34,054 bases of DNA from Prorocentrum cordatum (taxonomy: Eukaryota; Sar; Dinophyceae; Prorocentrales; Prorocentraceae): the NCBI GenBank assembly GCA_963575745.1, contig CAUYUJ010003974.1, positions 40,001 through 74,054 of the forward strand. Direction: 5' to 3'. Below are positions 1 through 10,128 of the stretch, in pieces (positions within the stretch are counted from its first letter, which is position 1; each line of letters begins with the position of its first letter). The notes beneath the pieces are model-generated. The model did no database searches and was not told where the DNA came from. It worked only from the letters and a program-made list of their open reading frames with translations. The position numbers and the translations under genes were made by a program.

Positions 1-118
1 CGTCATCATCAGCCTCCTCCCCCATCCCCTCCTCCTCCTCCCCCTCCTCCTCCTCCCTATCGTCATCATCGCCGTCCTCCTCCTCCTCCTCATGACCCTC
101 TCGGCCCCCGTCCTCCTC
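1..118. repeat. CCT/CAT-rich trinucleotide tract
   Basis: Pyrimidine-rich low-complexity sequence built of CCT, CTC and CATCGTCAT triplets. It begins at the window edge, so its full length is unknown. No gene is visible in it. Confidence 0.85.
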
Positions 119-243
119 GCCCCTTTCTTTTGATAGCCGAACCGATCGCCGCGGTCGCCTCTGCACGACGCCGCGTCTACACGCGGTCCTCGCGCCGGCG
201 CAATCCGACCGACCAATCTGGCAAGTGGTGCAATTTTACCTAC

Positions 244-455
244 GGCGACGACGACGACGACGGCGACGATGACGACGGCGACGACGACTCGCCTTGCCGA
301 CCCATTCCTGCCACTTCTCATCGTTGGCCGCCACGACCCGCTCGACGGCCTCGCCATGGCCCACCTCGCTCGAACGCGAGCTTCGAGAACACCCGCGCCT
401 CGACTACGGCGACGACAACGACGACGGCGACGACGACGACGACGACGGCGCCTGC
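244..455. repeat. GAC trinucleotide tracts (two clusters)
   Basis: Two clusters of GACGAC/GGCGAC triplets, about 244-292 and 403-452, are separated by about 110 bases of GC-rich unique sequence. They create Asp-, Thr- or Arg-rich open frames on both strands that I regard as artefacts of the triplet repeat. Confidence 0.85.
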
Positions 456-1057
456 CACGCGTGCGCGAGGGAGCACTCGTAATCCCAGCGCACTGGGATT
501 ACGAATGGGAACCACGGCTCGCCCGCCCGCCGCGACCTGCGCGGCGTCGGCTGACCGGCCTCCTTCTCGTCGTCGCTCGTCGCGCACCGCATCTGCGGGT
601 ACGTCGCCGCCGCCCTCTCCGCCGCGTAGTCGGCGTCGCGGCGCATCCGCTTCGCGGCGGGCGTGGCCGGCGGCAGCTCCGCGACTTCAATGGGATGCGC
701 CCCCGCGCGCCACGCGGAGGGGGCGGTGGAAAACCACTCGCCCTGGGGGCGACCTCCGAGCCGCCATGCGCGGCGACGAACGCCGACTTGGGGATGGGTG
801 GCGGCGCCCGCGCAGCGGCGCCTGGAGGTGCAATCGGCGGAACGGACATCGCCCCCAGCCGACGGGGGCCCGAGGCTGCAGCTTGGGGGGCGGGCTTGCA
901 CCAGCGAGGCGGCAGCTCGCATGACGCCCAATTCAATGGCACATCACGACACGCATGACCACAACACAACAGCGACGAAAACATGAAACACAAACACATG
1001 TGCAACTCAAGCCGCACCACCCGCTAACCCGCGATTGAAGCACCACCCGCGAACCCG
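456..1057. other. GC-rich intergenic stretch, no gene recognised
   Basis: Several overlapping frames are open on both strands because the sequence is GC-rich, but none has recognisable motifs or a protein-like composition. The only structure I see is the short perfect hairpin at 477-504. Confidence 0.5.
477..504. repeat. Perfect 12-bp inverted repeat with 4-base loop
   Basis: TCGTAATCCCAG is followed by the loop CGCA and then its exact reverse complement. It lies directly after the GAC tract. There is no T-run after it and no flanking gene, so a terminator role is not supported. Confidence 0.8.
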
Positions 1058-1954
1058 ATAACATCTTGATCGGGGGGGGCAACCTCAAAACGAAAAAATG
1101 AACCGTGCATAGCATCATGATCGCACCACCACACGCACAACCAATGAAAACACATGCGCCGATCAAGCTTCCCACCCGATATACGATAACGTTGCCTAAC
1201 ACATCATGGTCGGGATGCCGCGTGCAAAGCAAAAAGTCACAATGCCACATGCAACGCGCTTGAAACGCACCGAAGAAAACACGCGAGGAAGCCATACATG
1301 CAACTCCCCACGGTCTCAAGAACGCACGAAACAAAAACAACATGGAGAAACCGTTTTAGATAGTTAGCACGCCAACATCGGAATACCACTTTGCAGCAAA
1401 TGAGCGTCGCACTATCACATGCAAAAAAGAAAAAAAAACAATGCATGTAGCGCATGATCTCCCTAATATCGCATGCAAGACAGATGGGGAAACAAAAAAT
1501 GGAAGACATCATGGCCGAACCAAAACATGCAAACCTACATAAAACACTCAGCGGGTTCAACTTAGAGACCACTCCGTTTTCACGAGAAACCGCTGCGGAT
1601 CCACATCGTGATCGAACCAACACATGTCAACCCACAGAGAAACAAAACACCAAAATGCATCGAACCAAGCACACGCAAAAACCTAAAAATTACCCTGGCG
1701 ACGTACCCAACCCATGCGCAAAAGCGGGGCGCAAATAGTTTAGGACACTTTATAAGGGGGCGATGACGGAGCGAGGGTTACATATGTCTGCAGACGGAAT
1801 TCACGCAAAAACCCAACAAAAAAACAATACATGCGGAACAACACGATTAGACAACCAACAGGAAAACACATGAGAACACTGCTTCTGTAGCATACCATGA
1901 CCTGACAATCATACACAAAACAATGCGCAAAAACGATGACAGCTGATCTTATGA
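1058..1954. other. AC-rich intergenic stretch with loose repeats
   Basis: No gene recognised. The sequence is rich in A and C on the plus strand. A motif like CATCATGATCG recurs with changes near 1063, 1112, 1202, 1508 and 1603, and CATGCAA-type words are frequent, which suggests an eroded tandem repeat of roughly 90-100 bases. Short open frames here lack protein features. Confidence 0.45.
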
Positions 1955-2345
1955 AAAGGCTTAGCTAACGTTTTAAAATATGTTAAAAAGGGTTAGCTAA
2001 CTCATGATAACTCATGTTAAGTGTTAAATAAACCAGGTTAAAGTATGTTAAAACATGTTAAAATAAGTTAAATTGTGTTAGAACGTGCTAAATCATGTTA
2101 AAATTTAGATCGTCTTTATAACGCGTTAGCTAACGTTGGCTAAGCTGCCTTCAACTTTAACTTGGGTCAGCTCAACTGTTCAACATGAGCTAACATGGCT
2201 TAGCTTGGTTAGCTCGCGTTCGGCGCATACTTACTAAACCAACCCTAACTCTTAGTAGCGATGTTAACAAAACCTAAAGTATCTTAACGAGCTGTAAATT
2301 ACCCTAAACGTTAGCTGGTAGTAAGTAGCTAACTTAACGTAAACC
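1955..2345. repeat. AT-rich GTTAA/TTAGCTAA repeat region
   Basis: Short words such as ATGTTAAA, GTTAAAA and the palindrome TTAGCTAA recur about every 10-20 bases. The composition changes abruptly to GC-rich at about 2350, where the minisatellite begins. No gene is visible. Confidence 0.7.
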
Positions 2346-2351
2346 AAGATG

Positions 2352-4650
2352 CTTCCAAGTGGCCCCGGAAGGGTGGCCCGGGAGGGTGGCCCGGGAGGGT
2401 GGGCCCGGGAGGGTGGGCCCGGGAGGGTGGCATGGAAGGGTGGCCCTAGGGTGGCCCGGGAGGGTCCCGGGAGGGTGGCCCGGGAGGGTGGCCTGGGAGG
2501 GTCCCCGAGGGTGGGGCCCGGGAGGGTGGCCCGGGAGGGTGGGGCCCGGGAGGGTGGCCCGGGAAGGTGGGCCCGGGAGGGTGAGCTCCACCTGGCTGGA
2601 GGGTGGGCCCGAGAGGGGTGGGCCCGGGCCGGGGGGGTGACCCGGGAGGGTGGACCAGTGATGGTGGCTCGGGAGGGTGGCTTAGGAAGTGGCCCCGGGA
2701 GGGAGTAGCCCGGGATGGTGCCCCCGGGGAGGGTTCCCAGAGCGAGCGCGGGGAGGGTGGGGTCAGGAGGGTGTCCTGGAGTGTGGGCCCGGGAAGTATC
2801 GGCGGCTTGGGAGGGTTTCCGAGGGTGGCCCGGGAGGGTGGGCCTGGGAAAGTAGCGCGGCTGGGCGGGCCCGGGGGGGTGGGCCCGGGAGGGTGTGCCC
2901 GGGAGGGTGGCCCGGGAGGGTGGCCCGGGAGGGTGGCTCGGGAGGGCGGGCCCGGGAGGGTGGGGCCCGGGAGGGTGGCCCCGGGAGGGTAGCACGGGAG
3001 AGCGGGCCCGGGAGGGTGAGCTCGGGAGGGTGGGCCCGGGAGGGTGCCCCGGGAGGGTGGGCCCGGGAGGGTGCCCGGGAGGGTGGCTCGGGAGGGTGGG
3101 CCCGGGAGGGTCCCCGAGAGTGGGGCCCGGGAGGGTCTCCAGGTATGGTGCAAAATAAAACTGGAGGGTGGAGACCCGGGGAGGGTGCCCCAGGAGGGAG
3201 GGCGGGCTCGGGAGGGTGACCCGGGAGGGTGTCCCAGGAGGGTGGCCCGGGAGGGCCCCCGAGGGTGAAGCTTGGGGGGGTCCCCGAGGGTGGCTCGGGA
3301 GGGTGGCCCAGGAGGGTGGCGCGGGAGAGTGGCCCGGGAGGGTTCCCCAGGAGGGTGGGCGTCGGGAGAGTGGCCGGGAGGGTTCCCCAGGAGGTACCCA
3401 GGGTGGGGCCCGGGAGGGTGGCCCGGATCGGTGGCTTCGGGCCCGGGGGGTGGCCCGGGGGTGGCCCAGAGGGTGGGCCCGGGAAGGGTGGACTCGGGAG
3501 GGTGGGGCCGGGAGGGTCGGCCGGAGGGTGGCCCGGGAGGGTGGCCTGGGAGGGAGGGTCCCCGAGGGTGGGGCCCGGGAGGGTGGCCCGGGAGGGTGGC
3601 CCGGGAGGGTGGCCCGGGAGGGTGGGCCCGGGAGGGTGGCCCGGGAGGGTGGCCCGGGAGGGTCCCCGAGGGTGGAGCCCGGGAAGGTGCCCGAGGGTGG
3701 CCCGGCAGGGTGGGCCCGGGACGGTGGCCCGGGAGGGTGGCGCCCAGGAGGGTGGCGCCCGAGAGGGTGAGGTCTCCGAGGGTGGGGCCTGGGAGGGTGG
3801 GCCCGGGAGGGTACCGCCCGGGAGGGTGGCCCGGGAGGGTGGGCCCGGGAGGGTGGCCTGGGAGGGTGGGCTCGGGAGGGTGGCCCGGGGAGGTGGGCCC
3901 GGGAGGGTGGCCCGGGAGGGTGGCCCGGGAGGGCAGGCCCGGGAGGGTGGCCCGGGAGGGCGGGGTCTCCGAGGGTCATGCCCGGGAGGGTGGGCCCGGG
4001 AGGGTGACCCGGGAGGGCGTGCCCGGGAGGGTGGCCCGGGAGGGTGGAACCGGAAGGGTGGGCCCGAGGGTGTGCCCGGGAGGGTGGGCCCGGGAGGGTG
4101 TGGCCCGGCAGGGCGGGTCTCCGAGGGTGATGCCCGGAGGGTGGCCGGGAGGTGACCCGGGAGGTGTCCCGAGGTGGCCCGGAGGTGGCCCGGGAGTGGT
4201 GGGCCCGAGTTTCCCGGGAGGGTGGGTACCACACCCGGGAGGCGTCGCCGCGTGGCCCGGTGAGGGTGGCCCGGGAGGGTGGCCCGGGAGGGTGTGCCCG
4301 GGAGGGTAGGCCCAGGAGGGTGGCCCGGGAGGGTGCGCCCGAGGGTAGGCCCGGGAGGGTGGCCCGGGAGGGTGGCCTGGGAGGGGCCCGAGGGTGTGCC
4401 CGGGAGGGTGGGCCCGGGAGGGTGCGCTCGAGGGTAGGCCCGGGAGGGTGGCCCGGGAGGGTGGGGCCCGGGAGGGTGGCCCGGGAGGGTGGGGCCCGGG
4501 AGGGTGGGGCCCGGGAGGGTGGGGCCCGGGAGGGCCCCCGAGGGTGGGCCCCGGCGTGTCCCCTAGGGCGGACGAGGGTCCCTCGAGGGTGGGCCCGGGG
4601 GAGGCCCGGGAGGGTGACCCGGGAGGGTCCCTCGAGGGTGGGCCCGCGCA
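2352..4650. repeat. GC-rich minisatellite, 13-base unit GGCCCGGGAGGGT
   Basis: About 2.3 kb of tandem copies of GGCCCGGGAGGGT, with variants carrying extra G, CCCGAGGGT or GGGCCC. Many units contain CCCGGG, and the plus strand has closely spaced runs of three or more G. Because 13 is not a multiple of 3, a 39-base superperiod is read alike in every frame, giving a 13-residue Pro/Gly/Arg/Ser cycle on the minus strand. This explains the very long collagen-like frames on both strands, which I do not call as genes. Confidence 0.92.
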
Positions 4651-5310
4651 AGCGCGACGGGAGGAGGAGGAGGGAGGGGGAGGTAGAGAGGGGGGAGGAG
4701 GGATGGAGGGAGGACTGCCGCGAAGGGAAGTGCCCACGCCGGGAGGGTCCAGGGGCCGCGATCCACTCGCGCGATCCGGTTCGCGATTCGATTCGATTCC
4801 CGCTCGGCGAGGTCGCGATCCGGTTCCCGGTTCGATTCGCTTGCGGTTCGCAGCGATCCGGTTCCAGGCGATGCGATTACGATTTCCCGACGGGGGCGCG
4901 CGGGCCCTCCTTGCCCGGCCTGCAGGAGCTGCGCCTGCCCTCCCAGGACCGTCCAAAAACGTCCCAGGATGAAAAAAAACGTCTGGGGAAGCGGGCGAGA
5001 TCTCCGGGGTCTGGACATTCGAACGAAAACAAGCCGTTGGAAGTCTGTGTTTTTGTCTGCCAATATCCTTCTCCTTGTGCTTCCCTCCTTGCCTCTCTTG
5101 CCCCTTCCTGGCTCTTTTGCTCTTCCTTGTCGTCTGCCTGTCTCTCTCTCTCGATCTCTCCTCCCTCCCCGTCTCCCCCTCCCTCTCTCTGTGCACGGAG
5201 GGGCCCGGGGCCCCTGGGCCAGACCCCCGACCGCACATTGGTGGACCGGGGCTCCCCGCGCACACTTCGGGAGCACCGAGTCGACGCCGAGGGCGCTCAG
5301 ACCGCCGTCA
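4651..5310. other. Intergenic: purine tract, degenerate repeats, CT-rich tract
   Basis: No gene recognised. There is a GGA-rich tract at about 4658-4715. At 4758-4880 the words GATCCGGTTC and CGATTCGATTC recur in a degenerate duplication of about 50 bases. A CT-rich stretch follows at about 5070-5195. Confidence 0.5.
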
Positions 5311-5314
5311 GGAC

Positions 5315-5396
5315 GATCCACGACGACGCCGATGCCGACGACGACGACCCCGACGACGACGACGCCGACGACGACGACGTCGATGCCGACGCCCAG
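5315..5396. repeat. GAC/GACGCC trinucleotide tract
   Basis: Dense GACGACGAC triplets with GCC and GAT interruptions, similar to the tract near position 250. Confidence 0.85.
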
Positions 5397-6780
5397 AAAA
5401 AAGACTCGCCCTCCACGCTTGAAACGGCTGCAGACTTCTAGAACGACTACATTCTGAAGAGGACCCGCCCTCCATCTTTGAATCCACATCGGTGCCACGA
5501 AAGTTTGACCCGTCTCGTGGTTCCACCGAGACACGTTTTAGGCGGGGGCGCCGCGGCGAATTCGAGCTGGAGAAGTGCCGACCTTTTTTTTTGAGGAAGT
5601 CCTTGGCGGGGGCGCCATTCCGAAATCGAACCAAGGGGTGTCGAACTGGGCGGTGGGTAACGGCCGGATGTCTTGTCGCGCTCGCGGCCTGTGCGCGGCT
5701 TCTTCTTGACAGCCTCGTCCGGGCTGCGGTTCGCAAATTTCAAGTGATGATGCAACTGCAAATTATGTTCGGTTGTCCACGCGTGACACATTCCTGAGGG
5801 GTTTCTTTGATCTGGCCGTCGCGAACGTCAACAGGGTGAAGTGCTGGGCGTAATCCGCAGCCCTTTTCCCGGAAAAGGCCCAGGCATGCGGACGCCGCAG
5901 ATTTCCGATTGAGTGCGTTCTTCCCGAAATCCAGAGCGGGGCTACTTCAAACCAAGCATTTCCTCGAGGGAAGGAGGCATGGGGGAAGAGGAGAAACTGG
6001 GAGAACGAGGAGACATGGGGAGGAGGAGGGAGGAGGATGAGGCAGGAGGAGGAGCGGGCAGGAAGAGAAGGAGGAGGCAGGAGGAGTTAAATGGGGGGCG
6101 CAGGTGATTCCCAGGCAATCAACGAGATGATCATGTGGGGCCCTACCATGGGGGCTGTATCGTTGGAGTAATTATTTGTGGCACATCAGGGATCCACATA
6201 AACGCTCAACATAGTCATGGGGCACCGACTGCATGCTGAAGGCCTGTCTAATACAAGATCTTCCCAGCGTCGAAATCGGCAGGACCGTCGCAAGATTTGA
6301 TGCCGAATTGTTTCGTTGCGTCTTCTCGTTGTCGAGACACCGCGTCCGGCGATAGCGCCGCCGTGATGTTTTTGTTCCAGCCGTTGCTCGTCAAATTCGT
6401 TGCCGTCGCATCTCGGGCACAGCCACATTTGCTTCCCAAACATCAGTGCCACGCAACATTCGTGTCCTTCTGTGGCAGGTGTAAAAACCATGCCCGACAT
6501 ATTCTTTCGGGGCCGATTGTGCATTGCTTGGGCGTCCTTACGAAACACATATCGGGTGGATCTTGGGTTTGGGGGTTATTTCTGGGCCCCATTGCCATGA
6601 AGTCACTTTAGAGGTATATTGGAATCGATTTCAAATCGGGTTGGTGCCATGAGGTCGTTTGGGTTTCAGACTTATAGCATGGGGCCATTGCGGGGTGGAT
6701 CATCAGGCCGGGGCGTACGGAAAATCAATGTTTGATTTGTGTATTAATTTCCATGCGACATCCCACAATTGCTTGCAATT
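5397..6780. other. Intergenic stretch, no convincing gene
   Basis: Mixed-composition sequence. There is a purine-rich GGA/GAG tract at about 5965-6090, and a short perfect inverted repeat CCTTTTCC/GGAAAAGG near 5862-5880. A minus-strand frame of 120 codons at 6186-6548 contains a CPRC motif but is otherwise unremarkable. No promoter, intron or RNA gene could be supported. Confidence 0.4.
6186..6548 (-). CDS. Hypothetical short ORF with cysteine pairs (doubtful)
   Basis: This is a 120-codon frame on the minus strand. Its middle part has an adjacent Cys pair (GHECC) and, about a dozen residues later, the motif LCPRCDGN, which could form a small zinc-binding site. The C-terminal half is Arg-rich and looks random. 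I recognise no family, there is no supporting neighbour, and chance is a real possibility. Confidence 0.15.
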   Translation of the reverse strand: MFRKDAQAMHNRPRKNMSGMVFTPATEGHECCVALMFGKQMWLCPRCDGNEFDEQRLEQKHHGGAIAGRGVSTTRRRNETIRHQILRRSCRFRRWEDLVLDRPSACSRCPMTMLSVYVDP

Positions 6781-8163
6781 TTGTCAGCTGCCATGGGTTT
6801 CCGCATTCATCGCGATCTCCTGCGCAGCACGGCACGGGAGGGGGAAGGCGACGAGGAAAGGGTGAGGGAGGCAAGGGGAGGCGTCCACATGTCGGAGCTC
6901 CTCTCCGTCGAGAAGGGCCGAGCCGTGGACCGCGGGGTCGCCTGCCTGCGCAGGCGCGCCGCCGCTTGCCAGATCGCCCGTGGGATCTCCTGGCGGCGGC
7001 GGCACCTGGGCACGGACCGGAACCTCAGCGACGCGGGGTCCCGGAAGCCGCTCCAGCGGCGAGTGGGAGGTCGGCCTGGTCGGCCCGGCCTCGACGCCGC
7101 TCCCGCCCCGCAGCCGACCCTGGCGGAGGAGGGGCCGCCGCCGCTGGCCCCGCGCCGCCGAGGCAGGCGCCCGCGGGCTGGGCCACCCCCGCCGCCACGA
7201 GGCCCGGGAGCCATCGGGCGCGGTGGGCCGCGCGCCAGGGCCGGCGGCGCCGCTGCTGTCGCCGCGGGCGCCCGCGGCCAGGGGGGGAATCGATTCAGAC
7301 CCTTGTCGTCGCACCCCCTGGCCGCCTGCCCGCGGCGACCCTTGCCGGCCGCGGCCGCGCGCGCCAGCCCCGCCGGGGCCGGCGGGCGCGCACGGCAAGC
7401 ACGGGCCGCGGCTCCCCGCCCCGCGGCCCGCCTGCTGCAGGCGCCTATCGTTTGGGCGCTCGGCCTGGCCGAAAAGGACCGAGAGGTCCTCGCGGGCTGC
7501 CGCCTCCTCCGCCAGAGCCGACCTTCGCCGACGGACCGGTTCGGGCTCCTGCGCTCCGGCTTCGTGGACGTCGTCGCCTGCCCGATCGACATCAAGTTCG
7601 GGGCCTGGGGGGACATGCTTCGGCCCGCCATCGAGTCCGTCGTGCGCAGTTGGATCGTGTCTCGCCAGGTCTGGTGCGTGCACTCCGGGACCCCCTGCGC
7701 TCCTTGGTCAGTTGCCCGTCGGGGTGCCAGCGATGCGTCAGCTACTCGCGCTGCTCGGCGGTGCGCTCATGTCACACTTCGCCTCCTCCGACTGTGCGTT
7801 CAACAGGGCGTTCGTTGGTCTCTGGAGAACCCGCGTGGCTCGCGTCTCTTCGCTTGGGAGCCTCTCCGTAAGTTCTTGGACGGGCACGCTCGGGTCTCAG
7901 TGGTGTACACTTGTTGTCGGTTTGGAGGTCCGTACCAGAAGCCTACTCGAGTGGTGTCTGACGTTCTGGAGTTGGGATCGCTGACAGACGATGTTTTGGC
8001 GGCTACGCTCATGAGTACCTCCTGGGCAAGGTCACCGTCCGCGACCACCATGGTCGGCTCAAGCAGCACTGGCGCACGACCCCTGCTGGCGCCTACCCTC
8101 CGGGTGCCTGCCACAGCGCCGCCCGCGCGTGGCGCCGGCGGCGGCCTGGTGGCGGGATGGTGA
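6769..8163 (+). pseudogene. RNase H remnant plus methyltransferase-like domain (element A)
   Basis: A 464-codon frame whose first ATG is at 6793; the upstream start would be TTG. Residues near 41-95 resemble the end of a retroelement RNase H, with an EKGRA stretch and the pattern TDRNLSDAGSR, which matches the NPADxxSR type. A Pro/Ala/Arg-rich linker follows. From about residue 260 comes a methyltransferase-like domain: GTPCAPWS (PC at 7693-7698), LENPRGS (ENP at 7825-7833) and FGGPYQKPT. PC..S and ENP resemble motifs IV and VI of C5-cytosine methyltransferases. After about 8003 the recognisable sequence continues in another frame with a HEYLLGKV motif and an AGAYPP motif, so a one-base shift has occurred. 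Enzyme activity is inference only. Confidence 0.55.
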
Positions 8164-8749
8164 CCCACTGCTGCCCGGCCACTGGGAGGCTGAGCTCCGG
8201 CGCGCCGCATGGCTCGACCTCCTTGTCCCGTGCTGCCTCTTGCCGCAGCCCAGCGCCGGCTCAGGCTACAACAAGATGGGCCTGGTCGTCGGCGCCTCCG
8301 CGCTGGTCACGGGTGACAACAACCACTCGCGCGTCACCAAGACCGGCCTGCAGGGCGACACTGTGTTCGTCGACAGCCAGTCCCGGGTCGGCGTCGCGGG
8401 CGCCTTCGCGGCCTTTGTGCGCGCAGCCGGCAAAGCCTGACAGGGCCGCCTCATGTTTCTGCGCACCTACGCGAGCTACAGCCGCACGCTGAAGAAGGCG
8501 GCCGCCGCAGTCCGGCTGCCGTCCAAGGTCACGGCGCACCTCCCTCGGCACGGCGGCCCGTCGGAGGACTACCTGCGTGGCGCCCGCTCGCTTGCTGACA
8601 TCCAGGCCCGCGGCAGGTGGGCCAGTGTCCGTTCTGTTCAGAGATGCCAGAAGAGCGGCCGTGCCCTCGCTTCCTTTCGTCGGCTCTCGACGGCCGTCAA
8701 GGCTGAGGCCAAGTGGGCTTGGGCTCGGGAGCTCTGCTTTCTTGTCTGA
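6793..8749 (+). mobile_element. Element A: decayed tyrosine-recombinase element with methyltransferase-like domain
   Basis: Three modules lie in the same orientation: an RNase H C-terminal remnant (about 6889-7060), a methyltransferase-like domain (about 7550-8150) and a tyrosine recombinase C-terminal half (about 8270-8749). The order resembles the RNase H/methyltransferase/recombinase cassettes of DIRS-like elements in dinoflagellates. The parts lie in three frames (1, then 0, then 2), and one in-frame TGA interrupts the recombinase. I find no reverse transcriptase motif, so the copy is truncated or internally deleted. Exact element ends were not identified. Confidence 0.6.
8129..8749 (+). 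pseudogene. Tyrosine recombinase (integrase), C-terminal half, broken (element A)
   Basis: One frame runs from about 8129 to the TAG/TGA-bounded end at 8749, with an in-frame TGA at 8438-8440. The part before the stop has a TKTG motif followed by a strand-like VFVDS, as before the second catalytic box. After the stop come AHLPRHGGPSED (box II, HxxRHG, His at 8537) and a RSLADIQARGRW stretch. These are typical of dinoflagellate retroelement recombinases. The nucleophile position, usually Tyr in an SVQRYQK-like context, is Cys here (TGC at 8645-8647). The box I Arg was not found. With the stop and the Cys this copy should be inactive. Confidence 0.65.
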
Positions 8750-8850
8750 GCCTCGCGCTTTGTCCCCTGCGGCACCGTCACCGGCGCGTGTTTCTTTTTC
8801 TTCGGCCTGCCAATAGAGTGATATGGGATTTGTACTCCAGCTGCATGGGT

Positions 8851-9103
8851 TCTTGGATTCAGGCTTGGCCAGACGATTTGATTGATTCAGGCGCCCGCCG
8901 AAGAGAGATCGAGCGGGCGCAGGTCTTCCGTGTGCTCGGCCAACCGCCTTCGCAAGTCACCGCGGGCTGGGGGCCCGAGCTCGGCGAGAGAAAAAAGAAT
9001 GAGAGTCCTCGTCACGCTAGCTATCTTTTTCTCTTCAGGCCGTTGCTGCCCCGTCTCTCCATAGGGGCCCGCACTGGCAGGGGGGCCTTTAACAACTGCG
9101 TTG
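8851..9103 (+). repeat. Direct repeat, copy 1 (period about 398 bp)
   Basis: About 250 bases that recur at 9249-9502, with roughly 85-90% identity by eye. The segment carries a perfect 8-base inverted repeat, GCGCCCGC...GCGGGCGC, with a loop of about 14 bases. It starts about 100 bases after the recombinase stop of element A and could be part of that element's 3' region. Confidence 0.85.
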
Positions 9104-9248
9104 CATATGCTCGCGACGCTTGTGCATATGCCCCCCCCCCCTTCCGCTGCCTTGACTCCTCAAGCTTTTCCGCCGCCCCGCGCTGCCCGCCCTGGCATGC
9201 AGCTGGAGAGGCAGAGGCTCAGACAAGCTTGGACTATAATGATTCGGT

Positions 9249-9502
9249 TATTGAGTTCAGGTCTGGCCAGACGATTTGATTGATTCAGGCGCCCGCCGAA
9301 GAGAGATCGAGCGGGCGCAGGTCTGCCGCGTGCTCGGCCAACCGCCTCCGCACGTCAACTTGGGCTGTGGGCCCGAGCTCGGCGAGGGAAAAAGGAATGA
9401 AATTCTTCGTCACGCTAGCTACCTTTTTCTCTTCAGGCTGTTGCCGCTCCGTCTCTCTAGAGGGGCCCGCGCTGGTATGGGGGGTCTTTAACAACTGCGT
9501 GC
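9249..9502 (+). repeat. Direct repeat, copy 2 (period about 398 bp)
   Basis: Second copy of the 8851-9103 segment, with the same internal inverted repeat. The sequence between the copies (9104-9248) is not obviously repeated. Small frames are open here but differ between the copies, so coding is unlikely. Confidence 0.85.
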
Positions 9503-9569
9503 TCTTGCGCGGCTCTTCGGTGGTCTTCCATGAGGCCTTCGCAGCGTGGATGTAGCCCCCGGGGCCACG

Positions 9570-10090
9570 TTGCCAAATGGGCGGCCATGCGGGGGGGTGG
9601 CCGTTTGACAGGGGGGCTCCCATGGCAAACGCGCAGGCCCAGCCAAGGCGGGGGGAAGGGTGTGGCTAGCGCATTTGGCAATGGGCCCCACTGTCAAATA
9701 GTTCGTTTGGGGGCCAGGTCTGGGCGGCCAAGTTAGTCCGATTATCGATTTGACAGCGGGGGCACATTGTCACATGGGCCATCGGGGAGGCAGGCCGAGG
9801 CGCGGGAGTTGAGCTCCGAATGCTCATGCGTCAGTGGGGGCCCACTGTCAATGGGGGGGGGGGGGGCAGACGCAGGAATTGCGCTCCGATTGCCCGTTTG
9901 ACCGCGGAGGCCACATTCAAATGAGCAGTCAGGGGGGCGAGGCCGAGCTCCGATCGCCCACTTGGCAAAGGGAATCCCATAGTCAAATGGGTCATCGGGG
10001 TTCCGGATTGCCCATTTTATCATGGGATCCCCATTGCCAAATAGCCGTGGCCGATTGCGCGTTTGACGCTGGGGGTGCCATGGTCGAACG
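9570..10090. repeat. Degenerate array of TTTGACA/TGTCAAA palindromes
   Basis: At least seven imperfect inverted repeats of the form TTTGACAnnGGGG..CCCAnTGTCAAA lie about 40-120 bases apart, centred near 9616, 9686, 9762, 9840, 9910, 9975, 10028 and 10075. The spacer often contains CTCCGATTGCCCG. Both arms vary, but complementary changes appear in several copies. No gene is visible in this stretch. Confidence 0.7.
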
Positions 10091-10128
10091 GGGAAAGTTC
10101 GCTCTGCACTTTCCGCTGCAATTTTGCC

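Noticed and set aside
477-504. Intrinsic terminator
   Set aside because: No T-run after the stem, no upstream gene, and the window is eukaryotic in character.
2264-4651. 795-codon minus-strand frame of collagen-like Pro/Gly/Ser/Arg repeats, with similar frames on both strands
   Set aside because: The 13-base tandem unit reads the same in all frames, so long open frames are automatic. No unique domain or start context supports a gene.
5590-5650. Possible tRNA-like segment around CGAAATCGAACC
   Set aside because: No matching acceptor, D-arm or anticodon arms at tRNA spacing.
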